Positions 7,912 to 15,468 of a DNA stretch of 22,267 bases are shown here, one piece after another. The translations under genes were made by a program, and so were the position numbers. Origin of the DNA: CAZEPJ01 sp964514105 (lineage in GTDB: Bacteria > Desulfobacterota > Desulfocorpusculales > Desulfocorpusculum); contig CAZEPJ010000073.1 in NCBI GenBank assembly GCA_964514105.1, positions 1 through 22,267 on the forward strand. Reading direction: 5' to 3'. The notes beneath the pieces are model-generated. The model had not been told where the DNA came from. It was given only the letters and a program-made list of their open reading frames with translations, and did no database searches. The first letter of the stretch is position 1. Every line of letters starts with the position of its first letter.

Positions 7912-8970
7912 TCAATCCACATGGAGGATGACCGCAGAGGCATCGAACGCAACCCATAGGGGATCGTCTTCGTGAATATCAAGCCTTCTTCTGCTTTCCT
8001 CGGTGACGACTGAACAGAGTTCAGTGCCGTCTGGGATGCGCACCACGATCTCGGCCATGATGCTTCCACTGGTCACTTGGTGAACCGTTCCGGCAAACTT
8101 GTTTTCCGCCGTGCAGTTGGGCTGTGCCGCGCCCCTGTACAGCATCACCCATGGGGCCTTGACTTCCGCCGCAACCAGAGTGCCCGGCTTCAGGCCAAGT
8201 CTGCTGAGGCTGTTTTCGGTAATGACTGCATGGATACAATATCCGCCCAAGGATGCGATCTCGATGATCGCCTGGACATCGCCTCTCCGGATCTGGCTCA
8301 CCTTTCCGAAAAAGGAGTTGCGGGCACTGGTCTTCCGTTGATTCTCCTTGTCCACAAAAAACCTCGCGACGCGACGCATCTCCTCGTCGGAGAACTCCAC
8401 GTATGAGGCGGCCAGATTCGGCGTCGAATGGCCCAGGATCTTCTGCACCACCGGCAAGGGCACGTTGTTCTGCAGGAGTTCAACGGCCCGCGATCTTCGT
8501 ATGGCATCCGGGGCGCCCAACCCCCTCGGCACTCCACTCTTGGCGGCCAGTTCGTAGAACTTGCGGCGGACATGGGCAGGATCCACCCTGAAGATGTCGC
8601 CCCTTGCACTGGCAAACTCCGGGGCATCGAGGGCCTGCCGTATCTCGGACGAGAGCACCTCTGGGATTTCCACCTCGCGGCATGAACGATTTCTTTCGGA
8701 ACCGGACTTGTGGAGACGAACCGTGTGACTCCTGTAGTCGATGTCCCGGTGGAGGTCCAACTGGAGGACTTCATTGAGCCTGGCGCCGGTGTAGCGGATC
8801 AACAGAAAGATCAACCAGATTCGCTTTCTGGAGAATTGTAGGTCCGCGCGGTGGGAGGCCTCGACCCATGCCCGAAAAGACTGCTCCAGCTTGGCCAGTT
8901 GAACCGTATCCAGACACCGGCCGCGATCCGGAAAAGATGAGATCCGAGCATGGGTCCGGGAGTTGGACAT
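7912..8970 (-). CDS. TunR-like regulator: XerC/D-type recombinase domain fused to tandem TOBE/Mop domains
   Basis: A protein of about 352 residues. Residues 45-205 are a tyrosine-recombinase catalytic domain with the six-residue pattern R64, K88, D155, R158, H181, Y190, in exactly the XerD spacing (24, 3 within DxxR, 23, 9). The first His of HxxR is Asp, and the N-terminal core-binding domain is nearly absent. Residues 218-352 are two TOBE/Mop repeats (NSFFGKV..., NKFAGTV...), the ModE-type molybdate/tungstate sensor. This architecture defines TunR, a tungstate-responsive transcription factor of sulfate-reducing deltaproteobacteria that activates modABC or represses TSUP permease genes. A TSUP gene lies divergently across the gap. 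The start is unsure: ATG 8970 lacks a clear ribosome site, and the frame stays open to TTG 9078, with AGGAGGGG in between. It is not evidence of a mobile element. Confidence 0.85.
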   Translation of the reverse strand: MSNSRTHARISSFPDRGRCLDTVQLAKLEQSFRAWVEASHRADLQFSRKRIWLIFLLIRYTGARLNEVLQLDLHRDIDYRSHTVRLHKSGSERNRSCREVEIPEVLSSEIRQALDAPEFASARGDIFRVDPAHVRRKFYELAAKSGVPRGLGAPDAIRRSRAVELLQNNVPLPVVQKILGHSTPNLAASYVEFSDEEMRRVARFFVDKENQRKTSARNSFFGKVSQIRRGDVQAIIEIASLGGYCIHAVITENSLSRLGLKPGTLVAAEVKAPWVMLYRGAAQPNCTAENKFAGTVHQVTSGSIMAEIVVRIPDGTELCSVVTEESRRRLDIHEDDPLWVAFDASAVILHVD

Positions 8971-9071
8971 GGCGGTACGGGTATTGCCTCGCTCTTCTTT
9001 GACCACAACCAGGTGTCGGTTCAGCCGATTATTACCCCTCCTGAGAGACCGCGCAAGGGCCCCCAAGAGGC

Positions 9072-9136
9072 TTGACAAGAAAGGGGGAGAAGGCTAGCCT
9101 TGGTCAAACACGAATTCTTTTTTTTTCGTGTCAATT
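9072..9136. promoter_or_regulatory. Promoter/operator region between the TunR-like gene and the TSUP gene
   Basis: Three elements are visible. A perfect TTGACA (9072-9077) on the plus strand has only a weak -10 candidate (TAGCCT, 17 bases on). A 12-base palindrome, AAGGCTAGCCTT, spans 9090-9101. An inverted repeat, ACACGAA-10 bases-TTCGTGT, spans 9108-9131, is embedded in a T-rich, AT-rich island and overlaps a TTGACA on the minus strand. TunR-type sites are described as about 30 bases long, so the 24-base dyad plus flanks is the better operator candidate. No binding motif could be compared here. Confidence 0.4.
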
Positions 9137-9199
9137 CTCTTGGCATGGCAAAGGGGAAGGGTGGGTCACAACCCATACGCTCCGAGAACGCCCGAGGAA

Positions 9200-9299
9200 N
9201 NNNNNNNNNNNNNNNNNNNNNNNNNNNNNNNNNNNNNNNNNNNNNNNNNNNNNNNNNNNNNNNNNNNNNNNNNNNNNNNNNNNNNNNNNNNNNNNNNNN
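9200..9299. other. Scaffold gap (100 Ns)
   Basis: Exactly 100 undetermined bases, the customary placeholder for a gap of unknown length. The 9-mer AGCCTTGGT occurs on both sides (9096-9104 and 9300-9308), so a repeat may have broken the assembly. Part of the TSUP promoter, or even a small gene, could be missing. Confidence 0.97.
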
Positions 9300-9394
9300 A
9301 GCCTTGGTAATCGGACACTCCCAGTCCGCCCCGACCGGGATCTGTTGGCGCGCAATCGCCGTTGCAATCCCGGCGAGGCAAGAGGGGGGATATC

Positions 9395-10372
9395 ATGGAC
9401 TTTCTGTTTGCATCCTTTCCCGTCTCGGGGGTCCAGACCTGGGTCTTGGTTCCCCCCCTGGTGGCCTTCATCGTCTCCACCTTCACCTCCATGGGCGGGA
9501 TCTCGGGGGCCTTTCTCCTCCTCCCCTTCCAGGTCAGCGTCCTTCACTTCACCTCCCCCGCGGTGAGCGCCACCAATTTCGTGTACAACATCGTGGCCAT
9601 CCCCAGCGGGGTGTACCGATACATCAAGGAAGGGCGCATGGCCTGGCCCCTCACGTGGATCGTGATCCTGGGGACCCTGCCGGGAGTATTCATCGGCTAT
9701 TTCCTTCGGGTGCTCTTCCTTCCCGATCCCCGGGCCTTCAAGCTCTTCGTGGGCTGTGTCCTCCTGTACATCGGGGGGCGGCTCCTGTACGAGCTGACCC
9801 CGCGCTCCCAGGAGGGGAAGAAGGAGATGAAGGCCCTGGAGGAGAAGTTCAACCGCCACGCCAGGGCCCTCAAGGAGGATCAAGCCGCGCGCGTCTCGGC
9901 TGGGCTGCCCGCCCATGCCGTGGTCAGCACCGTGTCGTTCTCCATCTTCCGGGTGGTCTACGAGTTCTGGGGCCAGCGGTTTTCCTTCAGCGCCCCGGGC
10001 ATGTTTTTCCTGGCCTTCTTCGTGGGGATCATCGGCGGGACGTACGGCATCGGCGGGGGGGCCATCATCGCCCCCTTTTGCGTGGCCGTCTATCAGCTCC
10101 CGGTCTATACCGTGGCCGGGGCCGCTCTCATGGGCACCTTGCTCACCTCCATCGCGGGGGTCTTGTTCTACAGCGTGATCCCGGTGTCGGGTGGTTTGGC
10201 CACCGCGCCCGACTGGCCCCTGGGTCTGCTGTTCGGGGCCGGGGGAGGTGCGGGCATGTACTGCGGGGCGCGGCTCCAGAAGTTCGTGCCCCAGAAGGCC
10301 ATCAAGCTCATGCTGGGGCTCCTCATCGTCTTTCTGGCCGGCAGCTACATCATCTCCTTTTTCGCCGGATAG
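9395..10372 (+). CDS. TauE/SafE (TSUP) family permease
   Basis: A 325-residue inner-membrane protein with about eight hydrophobic segments in two halves, the TSUP layout. The halves carry the related motifs FTSMGGISGAFLLLPFQVSV (about 30-49) and GIIGGTYGIGGGAIIAPF (about 214-231). They are separated by a charged cytoplasmic loop (about 142-185, rich in Lys and Glu). Family members export sulfite, sulfoacetate or related small anions. In sulfate reducers, TSUP genes repressed by TunR are linked to tungstate/molybdate homeostasis, and a TunR-like gene is the divergent neighbour here, so oxyanion efflux is a reasonable guess. AGAGGGGGG precedes the ATG at 9395. The upstream region is cut by the scaffold gap. 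Confidence 0.9.
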   Translation: MDFLFASFPVSGVQTWVLVPPLVAFIVSTFTSMGGISGAFLLLPFQVSVLHFTSPAVSATNFVYNIVAIPSGVYRYIKEGRMAWPLTWIVILGTLPGVFIGYFLRVLFLPDPRAFKLFVGCVLLYIGGRLLYELTPRSQEGKKEMKALEEKFNRHARALKEDQAARVSAGLPAHAVVSTVSFSIFRVVYEFWGQRFSFSAPGMFFLAFFVGIIGGTYGIGGGAIIAPFCVAVYQLPVYTVAGAALMGTLLTSIAGVLFYSVIPVSGGLATAPDWPLGLLFGAGGGAGMYCGARLQKFVPQKAIKLMLGLLIVFLAGSYIISFFAG

Positions 10373-10450
10373 GCCCCGGAGGGCAGGTGCACCCGCCACG
10401 AGCCCCGGGGCCCCGCCACGGCGTTCCCCGGCCGGACCTTCAAGGACCGG
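10372..10450. terminator. GC-rich dyads between convergent genes, possible terminator
   Basis: The 67-base convergent gap has an 8-base stem, GGCCCCGG (10372-10379) with CCGGGGCC (10405-10412). It also has a near-perfect dyad at 10432-10450, CCGG-A-CCTT-C-AAGG-A-CCGG, overlapping the end of the DMT gene. Neither is followed by a U tract, so intrinsic termination is only weakly supported. Confidence 0.3.
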
Positions 10451-11375
10451 ACTCGCCCCGGATGGCGGCGGGGGCCAGGGAGTCCTGCTCCCGCTGGAGC
10501 TGGAGCAGGGCGATGGCCGCGATGACCAGACCCCCTCCCAGGATCTGGAACGCCTCGAGCACCTCGCCCAGCAGGGCGAAGGACATGAACCCGGCGGAGA
10601 TGGGCTCCAGGGTGGCCGTGATGATGGCCCGGGTAGCCCGGATGTGATTGACGCCCACCAAATACAGGCCGAAAGGGACCACGGTCCCCATGACGGCGAT
10701 GTACGCGATGCCGCCCCATTGGGCGAGGCTGAACCCGGCGGCGGCGTAATGGAAAGGGCTGTGCAGGATGTGCCAGCTGATGGTGGCGAAGGCCAGGGCG
10801 TACAGGAGGGCGGTCCAGGGGGGGTAGCGGTGCATGGTCCGCTCTCCCAGGAGGGTGTACCCCGCGAAGCACACAGCCCCGGCCAGGCCCGCCAGGACGC
10901 CGTCCCGGTTCATCTGCAGCAGCTGCAGGCTGTACCCCCCCACGACGAGATAGCACCCCCCCACGGCCAGTCCCAGGGCTCCCACCTTGAGGGCCGTGGT
11001 CCGCTCCTTCCAGAAGAGCATGGAGAAAACCGCCACCAGCACGGGGGCCAGGTACTGGAGCAGGATGGCCGCCGCCACCTGGATGCGGCTGATGGCATAG
11101 AAATAGGCGATGTTGTTCAGGGCCAGGAACACGCCCCCCAGGGCCGCGAAATAGGCCAGATCCCGGGGGCGGACCCGGAGGCTCCCTGGCGAGAAGAAGG
11201 CCATCCAGGCGGCCAGGACCAGCACCGAGACCGTCACCCGTGCCTGGACCAGGTCGAAGGGGCTCATCCCTGCCTCGAACAACGCCTTGCCCGCCGTTCC
11301 AGAGGTCGCCCAGGCGACGGCCGCTGCCACCACGCACAGGTACCCCTGGATCTGTCCGGCCCGCCCGCTTGCCAT
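10440..11375 (-). CDS. EamA/DMT superfamily permease
   Basis: A 311-residue membrane protein with ten hydrophobic segments arranged as two EamA repeats. The first starts GYLCVVAAAVAWATSGTAGK; the second begins at about 150 with LAGAVCFAGYTLLGERTM. Conserved features are YFYAISRIQVAAAILLQYLAPV near the end of repeat one and LEPISAGFMSFALLGE near the end of repeat two. The family exports amino acids, nucleosides or other metabolites, and the substrate cannot be predicted from sequence. The ATG at 11375 has a GGGAG site close upstream; a longer in-frame start at 11441 would add a non-conserved leader. It is divergent from the glycine cleavage genes, so a link to glycine or one-carbon metabolites is possible but unproven. 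Confidence 0.9.
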   Translation of the reverse strand: MASGRAGQIQGYLCVVAAAVAWATSGTAGKALFEAGMSPFDLVQARVTVSVLVLAAWMAFFSPGSLRVRPRDLAYFAALGGVFLALNNIAYFYAISRIQVAAAILLQYLAPVLVAVFSMLFWKERTTALKVGALGLAVGGCYLVVGGYSLQLLQMNRDGVLAGLAGAVCFAGYTLLGERTMHRYPPWTALLYALAFATISWHILHSPFHYAAAGFSLAQWGGIAYIAVMGTVVPFGLYLVGVNHIRATRAIITATLEPISAGFMSFALLGEVLEAFQILGGGLVIAAIALLQLQREQDSLAPAAIRGESGP

Positions 11376-11423
11376 GGCTCCCTCGCTCCCGGGGAGCCCC
11401 TTATACCACCACTGCCCTTTCCC

Positions 11424-11451
11424 TTGCAATTCCACATCCACCCTCTACAAT
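11424..11451 (+). promoter_or_regulatory. Sigma-70 promoter of the gcvH-gcvPA-gcvPB operon
   Basis: TTGCAA (11424-11429) and TACAAT (11446-11451) are 16 bases apart, each matching most of the consensus. The predicted transcript starts near 11458, leaving a leader of about 42 bases before the gcvH ATG at 11500. That is too short for a tandem glycine riboswitch, and none is visible. Confidence 0.55.
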
Positions 11452-11499
11452 ACCCTCTGGGCACGCGGGCCCCACGTTTCGACCCCTCAGGAGGCGACC

Positions 11500-11889
11500 A
11501 TGGCCATTCCCACCGATCTTCGCTACAGCAAGGACCACGAGTGGACCCGGGTGGACGGAGACCGCGCGGTGGTCGGGATCACAGACTACGCTCAGGAGCA
11601 GTTGGGCGACATCGTGTACGTGGAACTCCCGGCGGTTGGCGCTCGGGTGAGGGCCGGGGAGGCCTTCGGGGTGGTGGAGTCGGTCAAGGCCGTGTCCGAT
11701 CTGTATGCGCCGGTCAGCGGGGAGGTGGTGGAGGTGAACCAGGAGATGGCCGACCACCCCGAGTGGGTCAATCAGGACCCGTACGGCAAGGCCTGGCTCA
11801 TCGCCGTCATCATGGACGACCCCAGAGAGGCCGACGGTCTGCTGGATGCCGCAGGGTACGAGGTCCGCCTGGCCCAGGAAGAGGCGTGA
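11500..11889 (+). CDS. gcvH: Glycine cleavage system H protein
   Basis: A 129-residue lipoyl carrier that shuttles the aminomethyl group between the P, T and L proteins of the glycine cleavage system. It starts with the family signature DLRYSKDHEWTRVDGD. The lipoylated lysine is K63, in the motif ESVKAVSDLYAPVSGEVVEVN. The length matches the family. CAGGAGG precedes the ATG at 11500. Its stop overlaps the gcvPA start (TGATG), which indicates translational coupling of H with the first P subunit. Confidence 0.97.
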   Translation: MAIPTDLRYSKDHEWTRVDGDRAVVGITDYAQEQLGDIVYVELPAVGARVRAGEAFGVVESVKAVSDLYAPVSGEVVEVNQEMADHPEWVNQDPYGKAWLIAVIMDDPREADGLLDAAGYEVRLAQEEA

Positions 11890-13250
11890 TGTACATCCCC
11901 AACCAGCAGGGGGATGTGGAGGAGATGCTCCGGACCATGGGCATGACCTCCGTATCCCAACTGTTCGCCGACATCCCCCCATCGGTGCGCCTGAATCGCG
12001 ATCTGGCCGTCCCCGGCCCCCTCCCCGAGTGGGAGTTGTTGAAGCGGTTCCATCACCTGGCCGGCCGAAACCTGGCGGTGGGGTGCACGGTCTCCTTTCT
12101 GGGGGCTGGCTGCTACGAGCATCACATCCCTTCGGCCCTCAAGCACCTCGTTGGGCGATCCGAGTTCTACACGGCATACACCCCGTATCAGCCAGAACTG
12201 AGCCAGGGCACCCTTCAGGCCATCTTCGAGTTCCAGACCTATGTGGCCCGACTCACGGGCATGGACGCGGCCAACGCCTCCATGTACGACGGGGCCACCG
12301 CCTTGGCCGAGGCCGTGCTCATGGCCCAGAGGGTGCGGCCCGGGCGCGAGCAACTGGTCGTCTCCGGGACCGTGCACCCCGAATACCGGCAGGTGGCCCG
12401 AACCCTGACGGCGCCCCTGGATCTGGATTGGGACGAGGTGCCGGCCACCGCGGCCCTGGGGACCGATTGGCAGGCCTTGACGGCCCGCCTGGGGCCTGGC
12501 ACGTCGTGCGTGGTGGTCCAGAACCCCAACTGCCTGGGGAGCATCGAGGATCTCTCCGGTTTGAGGGAGGCGGCCCGGCGGGCACGGGAGGTGGGAGCCC
12601 TGTTCATCGTCGTCGTGGTGGAGCCCCTCTCCCTGGGGCTCCTCCGGCCGCCGGGGGGGTACGGGGCCGATGTGGTGGTGGGAGAGGGGCAGTCCCTGGG
12701 CATCCCCATGGCCTTCGGTGGCCCCCACCTGGGCCTGTTGGCGACCCGCTCCGAACTGGTGCGACAGATGCCGGGGCGCCTGGTGGGCGAGACCCGTGAC
12801 CGCCAGGGGAGGCGCGGCTTTGTCCTCACCCTGGCCACTCGGGAGCAGCACATCCGGCGGGAGCGGGCCACATCCAACATATGCACCAACCAGTCCCTGT
12901 GCGCCCTCACGGCAGCCGTGTACCTCGCCCTGCTGGGACCCTCGGGCCTCCGAGGCGTGGCCGCAATGAACCTCCGCAGGAGCCGCGAGGCCATCTCGGG
13001 CCTGGCATCCATCCCCGGATTCGAGATCCTCCAGGACCAATGCTTCAACGAGTTCACGGTGCGTCCGCCCATTCATCCTGGCCTGCTCAACGAACTTTGG
13101 GTGGAGAAGGGGATCCTGGGGGGGTGGGACCTGGGGCGATGGGACCGGCGGTGGGAGGGACTGTGGCTGATGTGCTGCACCGAGACGCGGTCGGCGCAGG
13201 ACATTCAACGGCTGGTGGAAGCCGCCCGGGAGGCGACCCATGGGGGATGA
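11889..13250 (+). CDS. gcvPA: Glycine dehydrogenase (decarboxylating) subunit 1
   Basis: A 453-residue alpha subunit of the two-subunit P protein. With GcvPB it decarboxylates glycine and passes the aminomethyl group to lipoyl-GcvH. Family stretches visible from the N terminus are MYIPNQQGDVEEMLRTMG, FLGAGCYEHHIPSA, FYTAYTPYQPELSQGTLQAI, FQTYVARLTGMDAANASMYD, NPNCLGSIEDL and, later, FGGPHLGLLA and REQHIRRERATSNICTNQ. As expected for this subunit, the PLP lysine lies in the partner. The ATG at 11889 overlaps the gcvH stop. The reading frame is open far upstream on the same strand, but nothing before 11889 resembles a protein. Its 3' end overlaps gcvPB by 11 bases. Confidence 0.97.
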   Translation: MYIPNQQGDVEEMLRTMGMTSVSQLFADIPPSVRLNRDLAVPGPLPEWELLKRFHHLAGRNLAVGCTVSFLGAGCYEHHIPSALKHLVGRSEFYTAYTPYQPELSQGTLQAIFEFQTYVARLTGMDAANASMYDGATALAEAVLMAQRVRPGREQLVVSGTVHPEYRQVARTLTAPLDLDWDEVPATAALGTDWQALTARLGPGTSCVVVQNPNCLGSIEDLSGLREAARRAREVGALFIVVVVEPLSLGLLRPPGGYGADVVVGEGQSLGIPMAFGGPHLGLLATRSELVRQMPGRLVGETRDRQGRRGFVLTLATREQHIRRERATSNICTNQSLCALTAAVYLALLGPSGLRGVAAMNLRRSREAISGLASIPGFEILQDQCFNEFTVRPPIHPGLLNELWVEKGILGGWDLGRWDRRWEGLWLMCCTETRSAQDIQRLVEAAREATHGG

Positions 13251-14730
13251 CAGGCGCGGGTTTCCCGAGGCCGCCCATGGCCTGACCTTTCGGGAGCCCT
13301 TGATCTTCGAAATGGGGGGCCCCGGACGGGTGGGGGTGGGGTTGCCCGAGGCGGAGGAGGGCGACTGGGAGGCATGGCTGCCCAAGGGGTACGGGCGGGA
13401 GTCCCTGCCCCTGCCGGGGCTCACGGAGCCGGAGGTGGTCCGGCACTACACGCGCCTGTCCCAGTGGAACTTCTCGGTGGACACGGGCTTCTACCCCCTG
13501 GGCTCCTGCACCATGAAATACAACCCCAAGGTGAACGACGAGGCCGCAAACCTCGAGGGCCTGGCCCAGATCCATCCCTACGAGCCGGAGCCCCTGGTCC
13601 AGGGCGCCCTGGCCCTCATGGCCGAGCTGGAGCAGTACCTCGCGGAGATAACGGGTATGGACGCCGTGACCCTGCAGCCGGCGGCCGGGGCACACGGCGA
13701 ACTGACCGGCATGCTCATGGTCAGGGCCTACCACCGGAGCCGGGGAGAGGCCCGGCACAAGGTGCTCATCCCGGACTCGGCCCACGGCACCAACCCGGCC
13801 TCTTGCGCCCTGTGCGGGTTTCAGGTCGTTCAGATCCCCTCGGACAACCGGGGCCTCCTTTCGCCCGAGGGGGTTGCCGAGGCCATGGACCGGGATGTGG
13901 CCGCCCTCATGCTCACCAATCCCAACACCCTGGGTCTCTTCGAGGAGGACATCCTGGAGGTGTGCCGCATCGTTCACGCGGCCGGGGGATTGGTGTACTG
14001 CGATGGGGCCAACCTCAATGCCCTGACCGGGGTGGCCCGGGTGGGGGACATGGGGGTGGACCTGGTGCACATGAACCTCCACAAGACCTTCTCCACGCCC
14101 CACGGCGGCGGCGGCCCCGGGGCGGGCCCCCTGGGCGTCAGGGCCGTGCTGGCGCCTTTCCTGCCCATCCCTCGGGTGGAGCGCCGCGAGGGAGGGTACG
14201 TCCTTACGGCCGACCATCCCCAGAGCATCGGCCGTGTCAAGGCCTTTCTGGGGCACTTCGCCGTCCTGGTGCGGGCCTACGCCTACATCCTCTCCATGGG
14301 CCCTGCGGGCCTCCGCCGGGCCACCGAGGTGGCCGTGGTCAACGCCAATTACATCCGAGCCGCCCTCAAGGAGCAGTACCACCTCCCATTCGACCGCATC
14401 TGCAAGCACGAGTGCGTCTTCTCGGACCGCAATCAGGCCCGCCACGGCGTTCAGACCCTGGACATCGCCAAGCGGCTCATGGACTACGGCTTTCACCCTC
14501 CCACCATATACTTCCCCCTCATCGTCAAGGGTGCGCTCATGATCGAGCCCACGGAGACGGAGAGCCGGGAGACCCTGGATCGGTTTGTGGACGCCATGCG
14601 GCGCATCGCCCAGGAGGCAGAACAGGAGCCCGGGCTGGTGAGGTCGGCGCCCCACGTCACCCGACTCTCGCGCTTGGATGAAGTGGCTGCCGCCCGCAAG
14701 CCCATCCTGGTGGCCCCGGACGGTGGGTAG
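13240..14730 (+). CDS. gcvPB: Glycine dehydrogenase (decarboxylating) subunit 2
   Basis: A 496-residue beta subunit of the split P protein, carrying the pyridoxal phosphate site. K282 in the motif MNLHKTFSTPHGGGGPG is the Schiff-base lysine. Other family features are FYPLGSCTMKYNPKVNDE (about 86-103), LQPAAGAHGELTGMLM, DSAHGTNPASCALCGF and CDGANLNALTG. The GGGAGG before the ATG at 13240 lies inside the end of gcvPA, and the genes overlap by 11 bases. The downstream gene is convergent, with only 13 bases between stops, so the operon ends here. gcvT and a lipoamide dehydrogenase are not in the window, so the T and L proteins must be encoded elsewhere. Confidence 0.97.
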   Translation: MGDDRRGFPEAAHGLTFREPLIFEMGGPGRVGVGLPEAEEGDWEAWLPKGYGRESLPLPGLTEPEVVRHYTRLSQWNFSVDTGFYPLGSCTMKYNPKVNDEAANLEGLAQIHPYEPEPLVQGALALMAELEQYLAEITGMDAVTLQPAAGAHGELTGMLMVRAYHRSRGEARHKVLIPDSAHGTNPASCALCGFQVVQIPSDNRGLLSPEGVAEAMDRDVAALMLTNPNTLGLFEEDILEVCRIVHAAGGLVYCDGANLNALTGVARVGDMGVDLVHMNLHKTFSTPHGGGGPGAGPLGVRAVLAPFLPIPRVERREGGYVLTADHPQSIGRVKAFLGHFAVLVRAYAYILSMGPAGLRRATEVAVVNANYIRAALKEQYHLPFDRICKHECVFSDRNQARHGVQTLDIAKRLMDYGFHPPTIYFPLIVKGALMIEPTETESRETLDRFVDAMRRIAQEAEQEPGLVRSAPHVTRLSRLDEVAAARKPILVAPDGG

Positions 14731-14743
14731 CCGGGGGGTCCTC

Positions 14744-15295
14744 TCAGCGCGCCTTGGGGAGCTTGGTCAGGGAGATCTCCAGGTGAAGATCGTCGGCCAA
14801 CGCCTCCAGCTCGCGGCGGAGGGCCTTGCGGTCCGTTTCGGGCGGGACGGTCACCTCCACCAGCATGGTGAAGACCGGGCTGCCGCTGTTGGGTGCGGGT
14901 TCCACATGGGTGTGGAGGTCCACGATATTGATCCCCCTTGCGGCCAGGAGGCGGGAGGTGCGGTACACGATGCCGGCCCGATCCAGGCCCACCACCCGAA
15001 CCTCGTAGTCGGGATCAACCTTGGCCACAGAAGGCTCACCCCCTTCGCCTCTGATGGGAGAAAGGAAGATGGTCAATCCCTTGTCCCATTCGAGGCGCTT
15101 GCATGCCCGGGAGAGGCGCTCCCCCAGCCCCTCTTCCTCCCCCGAAAGGAGCACCAGGAGGGCGAAGTGGCTCCCCAGGAGGCTCATGCTGGAGTCCTCC
15201 AGGTTGCAGCCCCCCTCGTAGATGAGCTCGGAGACGTCCGCCACGATGCCGGGACGATCCTTTCCGATGGCCGAAAGGATGAACAGCTGTCTCAT
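14744..15295 (-). CDS. ACT-domain protein, GcvR-like
   Basis: A 183-residue protein built from two ACT domains. The first (about 3-75) begins FILSAIGKDRPGIVADVSELIYEGGCNLEDSSMSLL, which includes the DRPGIV turn that binds small ligands. The second (about 95-178) contains VVGLDRAGIVYRTSRLLAARGINIVDLHT. This double-ACT layout and length match the glycine cleavage transcriptional repressor GcvR, which in E. coli senses glycine and acts through GcvA. No GcvA-like protein is in the window. Its convergent position beside gcvPB supports a role in glycine metabolism without proving it. GGGAG lies nine bases before the ATG. Confidence 0.85.
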   Translation of the reverse strand: MRQLFILSAIGKDRPGIVADVSELIYEGGCNLEDSSMSLLGSHFALLVLLSGEEEGLGERLSRACKRLEWDKGLTIFLSPIRGEGGEPSVAKVDPDYEVRVVGLDRAGIVYRTSRLLAARGINIVDLHTHVEPAPNSGSPVFTMLVEVTVPPETDRKALRRELEALADDLHLEISLTKLPKAR

Positions 15296-15385
15296 GATCC
15301 AGATCTCCCTTCGGGGAAAAAACGCGCTTGGGCGGGTTGCGGGCCGAGATCCTTGTGTCCGGCCTGCCCTTGGCGATCTGTACCA

Positions 15386-15408
15386 CGATTGACCTGCGGC
15401 GTCAATCG
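15386..15408. promoter_or_regulatory. Perfect inverted repeat between divergent genes
   Basis: CGATTGAC-7 bases-GTCAATCG is an 8+8 perfect dyad in the 173-base gap between the GcvR-like gene and the BamE-like gene. The minus strand offers TTGACG with a weak extended -10 (TGG-TACAGA, 17-base spacing) for the GcvR-like gene. The dyad could therefore be an operator over that promoter. Confidence 0.4.
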
Positions 15409-15468
15409 ACAGGCGGGATGGGACGCGTTATGGTGAAAAATAACGAAGGCGACGGAAGGAGGAGGGCG

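Noticed and set aside
7912..9078. Integrase-like protein as evidence for a phage, integron or genomic island
   Set aside because: The catalytic His is replaced by Asp, the core-binding domain is missing and two Mop domains are fused. No att-like repeats, tRNA or phage genes are nearby. A TunR-type regulator explains it better.
9100..10647. Plus-strand frame running through the N gap into the TSUP region
   Set aside because: It crosses 100 Ns by chance, and its downstream part is a shadow frame of the TSUP and DMT genes.
11376..11499. Glycine riboswitch upstream of gcvH
   Set aside because: The predicted leader is only about 42 bases and no glycine aptamer blocks are visible. A plain sigma-70 promoter is present.
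10191..11888. Long plus-strand open frame in front of gcvPA giving a product of more than 1000 residues
   Set aside because: The part before 11889 is antisense to the DMT permease and out of frame with gcvH. Only the portion from 11889 has GcvPA sequence, and its start overlaps the gcvH stop as expected.
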